Counted from the stretch's first letter, positions 28,125 through 36,699 are shown. The stretch: DNA of 64,000 bases from Modestobacter lapidis (GCA_019779905.1 JABAKE010000001.1:558001-622000), one strand, 5' to 3'. Numbers and translations are program-made. The notes: generated by a model from the letters alone, not told the origin.

Positions 28125-29305
28125 TGCGCACCGTCCCGTGGTGGCGGCGTCCGCCCGATCGGCCGGGCCTGGTCGATGCCGGCGAACATGGCGTGCACGT
28201 CGGCCATGTCGATGCCGAGCAGCAGGGCCTGCGCTCCCGGGCTGCTGCCCACGACCACCGAGTCCGGAGGGATGGTCAGCCGCGGGTTGCGCACCTCGCC
28301 GCCGACCTCGATGCGGAACTGCATCAGCCAGTCCCGGTTGCCCCCGTGCACGGCGTCCACCCGGTAGTCGATCGACTGGAGCCGCAGGGTGCCGGGCACG
28401 GTGGCGGTGGTCGTGCTGGCCTCCAGCTGGAGGTCGGGGTAGTCGGAGCGGGGGAACCGATCGCGGAGCCGCCGGAGGAACAGCTCGATGCCCCACCGCT
28501 GGACGCGCTGGTTGACCTCGCCGGCGGCCAGCCGGATGGCGTGCGGTGCCTCGAACCCGGTGCCCTGACCGGCGGCGTGCGCCCGCTCCAGCAGGGCGTC
28601 GGCGTACTCGGGCAGGTCGTACTCCGAGCGGGCCGGGAGGTCCTTCTCGTAGCCCGCCCGCCCCCGGCCCCGGCCGAGCACCCACTCGATCACGATCTCG
28701 CCGGACGGGGTCCGCCACACGCGTTCCCCGCCGGGGAAGACGTGCATCTCGTTGCGGCCGAGGGCGGGGATGTCCCAGCCGCCGCGGACCCGCCGGGGCG
28801 TCACCTGGACGACGTTCTCCGCCGGGATGTGCGCCGGCCGTGGCCGGTCGGTCAGCCGTCGGGGTGGGGGCGGGGGGCCGGGGCGCACCGGCGGCGGGTC
28901 GACGAGGTCGGCGACGCCGCGGCCCTGCAGCTGGGCCGCGGGCTCACCGATGTCGTCCAGGGCGGCGGTCAGCTGCTGGGTCAGCGCCTGCAGCCGGGTG
29001 GTGACCGCGCCACCGACGCCCTGGGGGTTCTCGGCGACCTGGGCGATCAGCCGGGCGTACTCGGCCTGCAGCCGGCCGGCCATCTCCATCACCGCGCCGA
29101 TCCGGGCCGCGGTGCGCCCGGCGGCCCGCCCTCCGCCCTGGATCACCCCCAGCACCACCAGGTTCTCGCAGAAGGCCTCCAGGTGCTCGCGCGGGACCGT
29201 TCCGCCCAGCCGGGCCTCGAGCTGGTCGACGTGGGCGCGGAACTCCGGCTTGGCGCGCAGGCCCAGCTCGGGCAGCCGCAGCCGGAGCGCCCGGACGGTG
29301 GTCAC
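28121..29305 (-). CDS. Putative toxin with C-terminal polymorphic toxin type 4-like domain
   Basis: A 394-residue protein in two parts. The N-terminal 135 residues are mostly helical (EAFCENLVVLGVIQGGGRAA, LQAEYARLIAQVAE), then a proline-rich hinge (DPPPVRPGPPPPPRRLTD). The C-terminal part has GYEKDLPARSEYDLPEYADA, then QGTGFEAPHAIRLAAGEVNQ, WGIELFLRRLRDRFP and a strand pair TVPGTLRLQSIDYRVDAV. As I recall it, the order GxGTGFE...APxxVNQxxQxxGIExFxR...GTLRL is that of the polymorphic toxin type 4 domain. Both starts overlap (GTGA), so it is fixed in the particle operon. I see no separate immunity gene. Cargo or effector role is inferred. Confidence 0.6.
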   Translation of the reverse strand: MTTVRALRLRLPELGLRAKPEFRAHVDQLEARLGGTVPREHLEAFCENLVVLGVIQGGGRAAGRTAARIGAVMEMAGRLQAEYARLIAQVAENPQGVGGAVTTRLQALTQQLTAALDDIGEPAAQLQGRGVADLVDPPPVRPGPPPPPRRLTDRPRPAHIPAENVVQVTPRRVRGGWDIPALGRNEMHVFPGGERVWRTPSGEIVIEWVLGRGRGRAGYEKDLPARSEYDLPEYADALLERAHAAGQGTGFEAPHAIRLAAGEVNQRVQRWGIELFLRRLRDRFPRSDYPDLQLEASTTTATVPGTLRLQSIDYRVDAVHGGNRDWLMQFRIEVGGEVRNPRLTIPPDSVVVGSSPGAQALLLGIDMADVHAMFAGIDQARPIGRTPPPRDGAQ

Positions 29306-32283
29306 GGCGCCGGCTCCGGCCCCGGGTCCAGCTCCGCGTCGACCTGGGCCTCGTAGCGGGCCACGTACAGGTCGAGGAACGGGCCGTCGACGCCGCTGGG
29401 CCCGTTCTCCAGGTCGGCGGCCACCAGGGCACCGATCACCGGGCCGAGCACCGCGGCCATCACCGCGTCGAGCACCGCCCCGACGGCCAGCGCCTTGACG
29501 AACTCGACGGCCAGTTCGTCGGCGGCCCGGCGCACCGCCGAGGTGACCGCCCTGGCGGCCGCGGCGCGGGCGGCGGTTGCGGCGGCGGCGTCGGTGGCCC
29601 CGACGGCGGCCGCCTCCGCGCTGGCCTTCAGCGCCACCCGGGCGAGGGCGACGATCTCCGCGGCGATGACGAGGAAGCCCAGCGCCATGCCGAGCCGGGC
29701 GGCCCACAGCTCGGCGTCGACCTCGGCCCAGGACTTGACCTGGTCCGGATCGAGCAGCGCCCGGTACGTCGTCTCGGACTCCGCGGCGCTCATCAGGTGC
29801 ACCCCGGCCACCACCAGACCGACCACGGCACCCAGCGGTGGGCAGAGCACCGCGATGAGCGTGACGCCGATGAACTCCAGCGCGCCGGCGAGGCTGGCCG
29901 CCCCCACCTCGGTGTCGAAGAGCCAGGTGACCCCGGCGACGTACCGCCCGCTGCCCGCGAACGCCGGCGTCAGGACACCGTCGGCGAGCTGGTGGATGCC
30001 GCGCAGCTGGTAGGGGATGCGGCCGGGGCGGGCGGGCAGCCGCTCCGAGATCGAGCTGCGGCCGAAGGCGTACAGCGCGTCCCCGCGCACCTGGCCGGCG
30101 ATCTCGAGATTGGCCTCGTGCATGGTCTGCAGCAGGCCGGTGAGGGTCTCCTGCAGGCCCCGGGCCGGGTCGCGGACGGCGGCCATGAAGTCCGGCAGGT
30201 CGGTGAGCTGCTTGGCCAGCGGCTCGAAGCTCTCCACGGTGGTGAGGGTGAACGTCCGCTCCTGCTCCAGCTGCTCGGCGGTGAGGGCGCGGCCGCGGCC
30301 GTCGTGCACCACGAGCACGCCGTCGTCCCGCCGTTCGACGCCGGCCCGCTGCGGTGGCCGTGGCAGGTGTGCCCACGGGGAGGGATCGGGCGCGCCGGCG
30401 CCCTGCCCCTGGCCGGGCTCCGGCACGCCGGCGTCCACCGGCCCGGTGCCTGCGTCCTCCGGCAGCGGCGGCAGGTCGTGGACGCCGGCGATCGGGTCGG
30501 CGGACAGGTCCACGGGGACGATGCCCGACTCCCGCAGCCGCAGCGCCTCCCGCAGGTCGGCGAGGCCCTCGACCCGTTCCAGCAGGGGCAGCACCGCGGT
30601 CCCGAAGGCACGGGCGTAGGCGGCCGGATCGGACTGCCGGGTCTCGATGCCCTTGCGGGAGACCGCGAGCAGATCGAGGAAGAGCACCCGGCAGGTCTGG
30701 ACGAACAGCGCGGCGACCGGGCGGCGGAAGGCGTCGAGCGCGTGCTCCATCACCAGCCTGGCCAGGCGCGTCCCGCCGGGGACGGGCGGCTGGGAGTGCA
30801 GCAGCACGTCGACGTAGGCGAATGTCAGGTCGTCCAGCAGCGACAGCAGGCCGGCCAGCCGGCGCAGGGCCGCCACCTCGGTCTCCACCCCGGGGCGGAA
30901 GTCCACCGGGCCGAGATTGCCGTTGTCGCTGCGGACGAGCACCCCGTGCGTGCCCACCGCGCTGGCGGCGACCCGGGACGCCAACACGGTGACCGCCTCC
31001 AGCGCGTACGCCAGGAACCCGCCGAGGTAGCCGCACGGCGGAATCCCCAGTTCGGTGGCCAGGGTGGCCATCCGGCGCTGCAGCGCCCCGCCCGCCTCGC
31101 CCAGATCGGCCAGGACCGGCTCGCCGTCGACGGAGGGCTCGCACGGGGTGGCCAGCCGGCGCCCGGTCCCCGGCCGGGGGTCCAGCGGCCACGGCCGGGG
31201 GCCGGTGCCGGTCGCGCCGCCGGTCCCGCCCGGTGCCCCGCCGGCGCCGGTGGGCTCCTCGGTTCCCTCCGCCGCGGTGACGACCTCCTCGGTGAGCGGG
31301 ACGAGCTCGGCGTCCAGCCGTTCGGGCACGTCGAACCGCAGCGGGAGCAGGAACGTGACCCCGTCGGCGACCAACCGCAGCAGTGACTTCGCCCCCGCGG
31401 TGGAGGCGAGCACCCGTTCGTGCACCTTCGGTGTCGCCCGCGCCACGGCCCGGTCCACCTCCTCGGGCGAGCCCTTCGCGCTGCGGCCGAGCCGTCGCCG
31501 CATCAGGTCGAGGAGGAACTCCTCGGTCCGGGCGGCGACCTCGCCCGCGCCGCACATGTAGGTGATCCGGTAGGCCGATGCGGTCGGCGGGACGCCGGTG
31601 ACGGACTCGACGACCTCCTTGCGGCTGGTGTCCAGCACCAGGGCGGTGGCGAGCTCGAACCCGACGTCCAGCAGCACCGTCCGGGTGGCCAGGTCCCGCA
31701 CCCACACCACGTACAGGCCGTCGGCACGGGCACCGATCACACCGGCCTGGCCGGTGGACGTCGGGAGCCCGCGGGCCCGCCGGCCGGCCTCCAGCACCTG
31801 CGCGGCGTGCGCGGCGTCCCGGAGGACGGCGAACCGCACCGGCAGGGCCCGCAGTTTGGTGGTGCGGCCCACGGGCCGCACGGTGACGGCCGCCCGGGCG
31901 CCCCGGCCGGCGTAGGAGGGGACCATCCGCAGGGCCGGACCCTCGGCGACCGCCGCCGCCACGTCCGTTTCCCGGCCGGCCGGCGGGCGCCGTCCGGTCG
32001 GCAGCCGTCCCGCCGTGCACGCCGCCCGCACCGCCCGCTCCACGGCGGCCGCCGCGGCCGCCAGCTCCTCCGGCCGGGCCTGCCGGAGCCCGGGTCCGGT
32101 GAAGTGCACCTGCGGTGCGCCCGGCCGGGCGCCGGCGTAGGGCCGGCTGGGAAAGACCTGCGTGCGGGAGCGGGCCAGCGCCCGGGTCAGCGACTCGGTG
32201 AGCGCGGCCTCCAGGGCCGGGGGCGCGGCGGGCAGGGCGGCGACGTCGAGCTCCACCCGCACCGGTACCCGGACCCTGGTCAT
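29302..32283 (-). CDS. Large operon protein with hydrophobic C-terminal helices (tape measure or effector candidate)
   Basis: A 993-residue protein. Residues 1-340 are Arg/Val-rich strands and helices; a glycine/proline/threonine linker (about 345-385) follows; 390-620 is helical (LAGLLSLLDDLTFAYVDVLL, and TCRVLFLDLLAVSRKG). Another proline/glycine linker precedes a C-terminal part from about 670. That part has hydrophobic helices LIAVLCPPLGAVVGLVVAGV and LGMALGFLVIAAEIVALARV, an alanine-rich helix (over 30 residues), and GALVAADLENG. Position between tube and hub fits a tape measure; the modular, linker-separated layout and hydrophobic segments also fit a membrane-active toxin. I cannot decide. 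Confidence 0.65.
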   Translation of the reverse strand: MTRVRVPVRVELDVAALPAAPPALEAALTESLTRALARSRTQVFPSRPYAGARPGAPQVHFTGPGLRQARPEELAAAAAAVERAVRAACTAGRLPTGRRPPAGRETDVAAAVAEGPALRMVPSYAGRGARAAVTVRPVGRTTKLRALPVRFAVLRDAAHAAQVLEAGRRARGLPTSTGQAGVIGARADGLYVVWVRDLATRTVLLDVGFELATALVLDTSRKEVVESVTGVPPTASAYRITYMCGAGEVAARTEEFLLDLMRRRLGRSAKGSPEEVDRAVARATPKVHERVLASTAGAKSLLRLVADGVTFLLPLRFDVPERLDAELVPLTEEVVTAAEGTEEPTGAGGAPGGTGGATGTGPRPWPLDPRPGTGRRLATPCEPSVDGEPVLADLGEAGGALQRRMATLATELGIPPCGYLGGFLAYALEAVTVLASRVAASAVGTHGVLVRSDNGNLGPVDFRPGVETEVAALRRLAGLLSLLDDLTFAYVDVLLHSQPPVPGGTRLARLVMEHALDAFRRPVAALFVQTCRVLFLDLLAVSRKGIETRQSDPAAYARAFGTAVLPLLERVEGLADLREALRLRESGIVPVDLSADPIAGVHDLPPLPEDAGTGPVDAGVPEPGQGQGAGAPDPSPWAHLPRPPQRAGVERRDDGVLVVHDGRGRALTAEQLEQERTFTLTTVESFEPLAKQLTDLPDFMAAVRDPARGLQETLTGLLQTMHEANLEIAGQVRGDALYAFGRSSISERLPARPGRIPYQLRGIHQLADGVLTPAFAGSGRYVAGVTWLFDTEVGAASLAGALEFIGVTLIAVLCPPLGAVVGLVVAGVHLMSAAESETTYRALLDPDQVKSWAEVDAELWAARLGMALGFLVIAAEIVALARVALKASAEAAAVGATDAAAATAARAAAARAVTSAVRRAADELAVEFVKALAVGAVLDAVMAAVLGPVIGALVAADLENGPSGVDGPFLDLYVARYEAQVDAELDPGPEPAP

Positions 32284-32286
32284 GGC

Positions 32287-32538
32287 TCAGCCGTGCCGCA
32301 GCTGCTGACCGAGGTCGGCGACGCCGTACGCACCGTCGGCGGGTTCGGCGGGCAGCACCCGCAACGCCACCTCGACCGGGAAGACGTACTCGACGGTGGA
32401 CAGCGCATCGTCCTGCAACGGGCCGAGGACCGCCGGTCGGGCGACCCCGGAGACCACCGCCTCGCCCTCGTGCAGCATGGCCAGCCCGGTCTCCTCGACC
32501 CAGGCGACGTCGGCGGCGAGGCCCTCCGGCCCGGTCAC
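32287..32538 (-). CDS. Small tail-operon protein next to the tube gene
   Basis: An 83-residue acidic protein starting at GTG 32538 (overlapping the tube stop). It reads LAADVAWVEETGLAMLHEG then VSGVARPAVL and EYVFPVEVALRVLPAEP. It looks like a short beta-rich domain with a hydrophobic core but no known motif. A three-base gap precedes the 993-residue gene. Small tail chaperones or neck adaptors often occupy this position; I do not recognise the family. Confidence 0.65.
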   Translation of the reverse strand: MTGPEGLAADVAWVEETGLAMLHEGEAVVSGVARPAVLGPLQDDALSTVEYVFPVEVALRVLPAEPADGAYGVADLGQQLRHG

Positions 32539-32969
32539 GGCACCTCCACCCGGGCGCCGGCCTTCGGCTCCGCGGCCGCCTGCAGGCTGAAGCCGGAGAA
32601 CGTCGCGGCGGGAGCCCCGGAGATCGTCGCGTTCGTGGGGTTGGCCGAGGTGAGGATGCAGTCGCTGAGGACCAGCTTGGTGAACGACCAGTCGTGGCCG
32701 CCGTCGGCCTCCTGGAGGATCACGTTGAACCGGGCGCCGCGCAGCGCCAGCGAGGTCAGCTCGGCCGCGCTGGGGCCGATCGCCTTCACGGTGAGGGAGA
32801 AGGTGATGGACTTCGGGGAGTGCACCACCCCGATGTGGGTGGCCTCCAGCGAGTGCAGCACCTCGGCGTTGAGCGTGAACGTGGGGCTGAACGCGTCCAC
32901 CGGGATCACGGCGTGCGTCTGGTTGTCGCTCTCGTAGAAGACCGCGAGGCGGGTGTTCCAGTCGGGCAT
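32535..32969 (-). CDS. Contractile tail tube protein (gp19/Hcp-like)
   Basis: A 144-residue protein: MPDWNTRLAVFYESDN, TFTLNAEVLHSLEATHIG, SITFSLTVKAIGPSAAEL, RFNVILQEADGGHDWSFTKL and LVLSDCILTSANPTN. The alternating hydrophobic strands, the long helix replaced by a loop and the strand in the middle are typical of tube subunits that form hexameric rings inside the sheath. Only one gene of this kind is evident, while many eCIS have two or three. It lies 31 bp downstream of the sheath stop. Confidence 0.75.
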   Translation of the reverse strand: MPDWNTRLAVFYESDNQTHAVIPVDAFSPTFTLNAEVLHSLEATHIGVVHSPKSITFSLTVKAIGPSAAELTSLALRGARFNVILQEADGGHDWSFTKLVLSDCILTSANPTNATISGAPAATFSGFSLQAAAEPKAGARVEVP

Positions 32970-33000
32970 GTCGACTCCGTTCCGTCGCGGGGCGCCGACG

Positions 33001-34173
33001 TCAGAACGTCGGTCGGAGGTTGAGCAGCAGGTGGTGGACGGCCGGCCCGTAGACGATCGTGACCGTGGCCTGCACGCTGCGGGTCTGCCGGGCGGTGCGG
33101 ATGTCCGTGTCGTCGGACGACGTCCGGGCGGCTTCCGGGACGCTGAGCGCGTCGAGCACCGGGATCGCGACGGAGGCGCCGTCGAGAACCCCGCGCCGCA
33201 CGAGCGGGCCGAGGATCCCCTCGATCCGGGTCTTCAGCAGCGAGAGCCCGCTCCGGGTGATCCGGGCGTCGCCGACGCTGCGCATCAGCCCGGCCTTGAG
33301 CCGGAACTCGACGTCGTCGATGGTCCGCAGGATGTCGATGAAGATCGGGTCGTCGTCGGCGAACAGCCGTCCCTCGGCGAGGTGCAGGCTCCGGCCGGGG
33401 ATCAGTACCGGGTCGATCACCGGGTCGATGTTGAGGTTGGACAGGCCGACGATCTCCTCCGGTGTGTACTGCTGCGCCTTGGGGATGGACAGGCCGGCGA
33501 CCGTCTTGAGCACGAGCGAGATGTGCGGCTGGTGACCGGCGATCGTGGCGGTGACCGCGGCTGCGGCGTCCCCGTCCGCCCCTCGCGCGGCCACGAGCAC
33601 CAGGCGGGGGCTGCGCAGCGGCTCGTACGCGGCCCCGACGTCCCGGACGTAGTCGGGGGAGCGCTCGATGGCGGGGTCGATCATCGCCACCCCCAGGCGG
33701 CGGGAACCGTCGCCGGACGCCTTCTCGACGTGGGCCACCAGTGCGCGCAGCCCGGTGGCGGGCGGGCCCTCGTCCCCGACGTGGGTGGTTCCGGCCAGGC
33801 ACACCAGGGTCACGTCCCCGAACTGCTCGAGGGCGGCCAGCGCGGCGGCGACCTGCCCGCCCTGGGCGCGGACGCCGTACACCGTGCTCGGCCGGGGGTC
33901 CTGCTGGAGGGCCAGCTTCAGCGCCCGCGACAGGGCGGTGTCGGCCACCAGCCGGCCGTCGGCAGCGGTCTCGGCGAACAGCTTCTCGGCGGCCGACGAG
34001 GTGAGCACCAGCGCCGGGTCGTTCACGCCCTGGGTGCCGCCCGCCGCGTCGTCGGGACTCTCGCCGACGATCGCGATCACCCCTGGTGCCCGCTGGGCGG
34101 TCGAGGCGATGCCCGACCTGTCGATCGTGACCTCGATGAAGGGAAAGGCAGGCGGGGCGGCGATCTCGGTCAT
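33001..34173 (-). CDS. Contractile tail sheath protein
   Basis: A 390-residue protein of the sheath family. The N-terminal part includes VIAIVGESPDDAAGG and DTALSRALKLALQQDP; the middle carries RRLGVAMIDPAIERSPDYV with VLVAARGAD (divided here) and the C-terminal domain starts at LSIPKAQQYTPEEIVGL. It ends in a strand TVTIVYGPAVHHLLLNL, the C-terminal arm that interlocks subunits in known sheaths. Length is short-to-typical for eCIS sheaths (350-500). There is a 32-bp gap to the preceding gene and a good RBS (AGGACAG) before ATG 34173. Confidence 0.83.
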   Translation of the reverse strand: MTEIAAPPAFPFIEVTIDRSGIASTAQRAPGVIAIVGESPDDAAGGTQGVNDPALVLTSSAAEKLFAETAADGRLVADTALSRALKLALQQDPRPSTVYGVRAQGGQVAAALAALEQFGDVTLVCLAGTTHVGDEGPPATGLRALVAHVEKASGDGSRRLGVAMIDPAIERSPDYVRDVGAAYEPLRSPRLVLVAARGADGDAAAAVTATIAGHQPHISLVLKTVAGLSIPKAQQYTPEEIVGLSNLNIDPVIDPVLIPGRSLHLAEGRLFADDDPIFIDILRTIDDVEFRLKAGLMRSVGDARITRSGLSLLKTRIEGILGPLVRRGVLDGASVAIPVLDALSVPEAARTSSDDTDIRTARQTRSVQATVTIVYGPAVHHLLLNLRPTF

Positions 34174-34205
34174 GCGCTGTCCTCAGGTCTCTCGGAGTGG
34201 CCGAT

Positions 34206-34949
34206 TCATGCGGGGATGGGGACGAGCGCGAGTCCGGTCGTGGACAGCCACGCGCCGGCCCGGGCCCGGCGGGCCGCGCGCCGGGCGGCCGCATCCATGG
34301 CGGCCGTGCCGCCGGGCCAGGCGTCGTCGTCGAAGACGGTCTCCGGGAGCACCCAGGCGACGACGACCGGGTGCCGCTGCGGGCGGTCCGGGTCCGGCGC
34401 GGCACCGAACCCGGACTCGGCCAGGTCGTGCCGGACCCGGGCGGAGGTGCGCAGCAGCTCGGTCAGGCTGGCCCCCGCCGGGCGCACCAGCAGGGCCACG
34501 GCGACGGCGATCGGCCGGGCCGCCGCCTCGACCTCCCGGGGCGGGGCGTAGGTGACGGTGACGCCGGCCCGGTGGTCACCCGGCGGGCCGGCGTCCCAGT
34601 CCAGCGCGAGGCCGGTGACCGGCTCGCCGCCGCGCCGGGACCGGGCCACCACCGACCCACGCCACAGCGCCTCGACGGGGGCCTGCTCGGACCGCAGCCC
34701 CGAGGCGCGCAGCGCCACCTCGACGCTGGCACCGCCCAGGGGTTGCCAGCTGCCCCGCACCGCGCTGGCCGGCTCCACGAAGGGGCCGATGGCGATCTCG
34801 TCGAAGACCGCCGAGTAGGGGCCCTCGATGCCCAGCAGCTCCGGGTCGTGGCCCGCGGCGAGGATGGCGGCCAGTGCGTCGTCGTCGAACAGCGAGCTCC
34901 GGGCTCCCGGGTCTCCCAGCCGGACCAGCACGCTGTCCACGAAGTCCAC
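34206..34949 (-). CDS. First gene of the tail-like operon, unknown (terminator/neck candidate)
   Basis: A 247-residue protein starting at GTG 34949, apparently the operon's first gene. Sequence runs from LVRLGDPGARSSLFDDDALA through EVALRASGLRSEQAP, GVTVTYAPPREVEAAARPIA and an Arg/Ala-rich helix near the C-terminus (AAMDAAARRAARRARAGAW). It has no recognised domain. In contractile systems the gene before the sheath is often a terminator, cap or neck protein (Pvc16/DUF4255-type); the size and the strand-rich middle are compatible with that. This is a positional guess. Confidence 0.65.
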   Translation of the reverse strand: MDFVDSVLVRLGDPGARSSLFDDDALAAILAAGHDPELLGIEGPYSAVFDEIAIGPFVEPASAVRGSWQPLGGASVEVALRASGLRSEQAPVEALWRGSVVARSRRGGEPVTGLALDWDAGPPGDHRAGVTVTYAPPREVEAAARPIAVAVALLVRPAGASLTELLRTSARVRHDLAESGFGAAPDPDRPQRHPVVVAWVLPETVFDDDAWPGGTAAMDAAARRAARRARAGAWLSTTGLALVPIPA

Positions 34950-34978
34950 CCGGGAAGAGTGTCCGGCGACCCGTCACC

Positions 34979-35049
34979 GCACCGTCACGGTGCCGTGCTC
35001 CCTCGCGTCACCGGGGAAGCGGCGCGGTGTCCGGATCCCGGGGTGACGC
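34979..35049. promoter_or_regulatory. Divergent control region of the tail-like operon, with two inverted repeats
   Basis: The 137-bp gap between the operon start (34949, minus) and the TRIC-channel gene (35087, plus) holds a 7-bp perfect inverted repeat GCACCGT-C-ACGGTGC (34979-34993) and a second pair, GCGTCACC (35005-35012) with GGTGACGC (35042-35049). Neither a clear -35/-10 nor a known operator was found. Position 30 to 100 bp upstream of the operon's first codon makes them candidate regulator sites. Confidence 0.35.
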
Positions 35050-35086
35050 CGTCAGCCCGGGGGGAGGGCCGGGCACACTTCCCCGC

Positions 35087-35758
35087 ATGGCCGCCGACTT
35101 CCCGCTGCTGCTGGTCCTGGACCTGGCCGGCACGTTCGCGTTCGCGCTGAACGGGGCTCTCGTCGCGGTCCGTGCCGCCCGGTTGGACCTCGTGGGGGTC
35201 GTCGCGCTCGGCGTGACCACTGCGGTCGGGGGCGGGATCATCCGCGACGTCCTGCTGGGAGCCCTGCCGCCGGCCACGTTCAGCGACTGGCGGTACCTGG
35301 CCGTGGCGGCCGCCGGAGGCCTGCTGGCCTTCCTGTTCAGCGGCCTGCTGGACCGCCTGGCCACGCCCATCGAGGTGTTCGATGCGGCGGGCCTGAGCCT
35401 CTTCGCGGTCGTCGGAGCGGCGAAGGCGCTGGAGTACGGCATGGGGCCCGCGCAGGCGGTCATCCTCGGCGCGCTGACCGGCGTGGGCGGTGGCACCCTG
35501 CGGGACGTCCTGATCCGGCGGGTCCCCACCGTGCTGACCAGCGGTCTCTACGCGATCCCGGCTCTGGTGGGCGCTCTCCTCGCCGTGCTCGCCACCCGCG
35601 GCGACGTCGATGACGTCCTCGGCGTGCCCGCCTCGCTCGGTGCGGCCGCCGCCTGCTTCGTGATCCGGATGGTCGGGGTCCGGTTCGACCTCCACGCGCC
35701 ACGGGCTCCGGGCACCCGGCGTGGTCCGGCCACGCCACCGGGCGGCAGCGCCGGGTGA
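35087..35758 (+). CDS. Trimeric intracellular cation (TRIC/UPF0126) channel family protein
   Basis: A 223-residue membrane protein with seven helices in two homologous halves. The repeat signature is clear: VTTAVGGGIIRDVLLGALPP near residue 46 and, in the second half, GALTGVGGGTLRDVLIRRVP near 128. In TRIC channels these paired GGG motifs form kinks that line the K+ pathway and each half is three helices. The C-terminal 25 residues are a basic proline/glycine tail. ATG 35087 was chosen because the membrane domain starts directly after it; the frame remains open further upstream. Confidence 0.9.
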   Translation: MAADFPLLLVLDLAGTFAFALNGALVAVRAARLDLVGVVALGVTTAVGGGIIRDVLLGALPPATFSDWRYLAVAAAGGLLAFLFSGLLDRLATPIEVFDAAGLSLFAVVGAAKALEYGMGPAQAVILGALTGVGGGTLRDVLIRRVPTVLTSGLYAIPALVGALLAVLATRGDVDDVLGVPASLGAAAACFVIRMVGVRFDLHAPRAPGTRRGPATPPGGSAG

Positions 35759-35760
35759 CC

Positions 35761-35786
35761 CGCGGGCAGCGACCGGGCGGCCCGCG
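35761..35786. terminator. Bidirectional hairpin between convergent genes
   Basis: A 7-bp perfect stem CGCGGGC (35761-35767) / GCCCGCG (35780-35786) with a 12-base loop fills the entire 28-bp gap between the TRIC gene stop (35758) and the PaaX-family stop (35787). All stem pairs are G-C. There is no U-tract, as is common in actinobacterial terminators. It would serve both directions. Confidence 0.5.
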
Positions 35787-36635
35787 TCAGCGCGAGTGGC
35801 CGAGTTCGGCCGCCAGGGCGGTGTCGGCCACGGGCTTGAGCACGTCGAGCCACCGGAAGTAGATGTCGGTGCTCCGGGCAGCCGGCCAGTCGCCGTACAG
35901 GTAACGGGCCGGCAGTCCGGGATCACTGCGGAGCACCCGCAGCCAGTCCGCGCCGAGCAGGGTGATCTGCCCGAGGGGATCGTCCCCGGTCGGTCCGGCC
36001 GACCATGCCTGGATGAAGGCGTCGTGCCGTTCCCGGATGCGTTCGACGGGCCAGGCCCGGCCGACGAGGTCCGCGACGTCGACGCCGGGCATCGGGGTGG
36101 CCGCGAACCAGTCGGCGTGATCCCCTCCCTCGTCCAGCCCCGCACGGGCGAACACCCCGGCGACGTCCACCCGCCCGGGCGCTATCCACAGTCCGTCGCG
36201 TAGCCCGCCGAAGCCCGCCCACGTCAGCGCCGCCCGGAGCTTGTGGCGCAGGTCGCGCCGGCTCTCGGGCATGGAGTAGCTCAGCAACGTCCACTCGCCG
36301 TCGAGATGGTCGAAAGGTGCGGGCGACCACACCCGGTCGGCACCCCGCCGCAGCAGCTCCTCGGCCGTCGCGGTGAGGGTGTACCGCGCGATCCGGCCGG
36401 CCTGCTCCCTGGCCAGCAGACCGTTGCGGGTCATCCGTCCCAGCGTCGCCCGCGCCGCTGCCTCGGCGACACCGAGGTTGCTGAGCACGCGGAGGAAGAC
36501 CCCGGCAGGAATGGGGGGGAGCATGCGGTCCACCACCAGGGTGCCGAAGAAGCTGAACAGCAGGGCTTGCGGACGATGGCCGCCGAGGCCGGGCTCCTCC
36601 GTTCCAGTTGACCTGCCGACAACGTGCCCGTCCAC
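35787..36635 (-). CDS. PaaX-family transcriptional regulator
   Basis: About 282 residues from GTG 36635 with a GGGAGG site upstream. The frame stays open to 36776, but that extension has no family similarity. The N-terminal winged helix (LFSFFGTLVVDR, LRVLSNLGVAEAAARATLGR, MTRNGLLAREQAGRIARY) is followed by the PaaX middle domain (WTLLSYSMPESRRDLRHKLR) and the C-terminal part ending in ARYLYGDWPAARST. PaaX-type repressors respond to aryl-CoA esters such as phenylacetyl-CoA. It is divergent from an ABC/indolepyruvate-oxidoreductase operon that starts 228 bp away, so it probably controls it. Confidence 0.87.
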   Translation of the reverse strand: MDGHVVGRSTGTEEPGLGGHRPQALLFSFFGTLVVDRMLPPIPAGVFLRVLSNLGVAEAAARATLGRMTRNGLLAREQAGRIARYTLTATAEELLRRGADRVWSPAPFDHLDGEWTLLSYSMPESRRDLRHKLRAALTWAGFGGLRDGLWIAPGRVDVAGVFARAGLDEGGDHADWFAATPMPGVDVADLVGRAWPVERIRERHDAFIQAWSAGPTGDDPLGQITLLGADWLRVLRSDPGLPARYLYGDWPAARSTDIYFRWLDVLKPVADTALAAELGHSR

Positions 36636-36699
36636 TCCGGCCTCCCTCGGTGCTCGATCACGAAGCGATGTCGGAACGGGTGCGAAAGTCGACGTTCCC

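Noticed and set aside
28121-32020. Long minus-strand open frame covering two genes
   Set aside because: Only the last 394 codons have domain-like sequence; the upstream part is an Arg/Gly-rich shadow of the 993-residue gene.
14497-34949. Prophage or integrated element
   Set aside because: No integrase, attachment repeats, tRNA, head, terminase or lysis genes are visible within the window.
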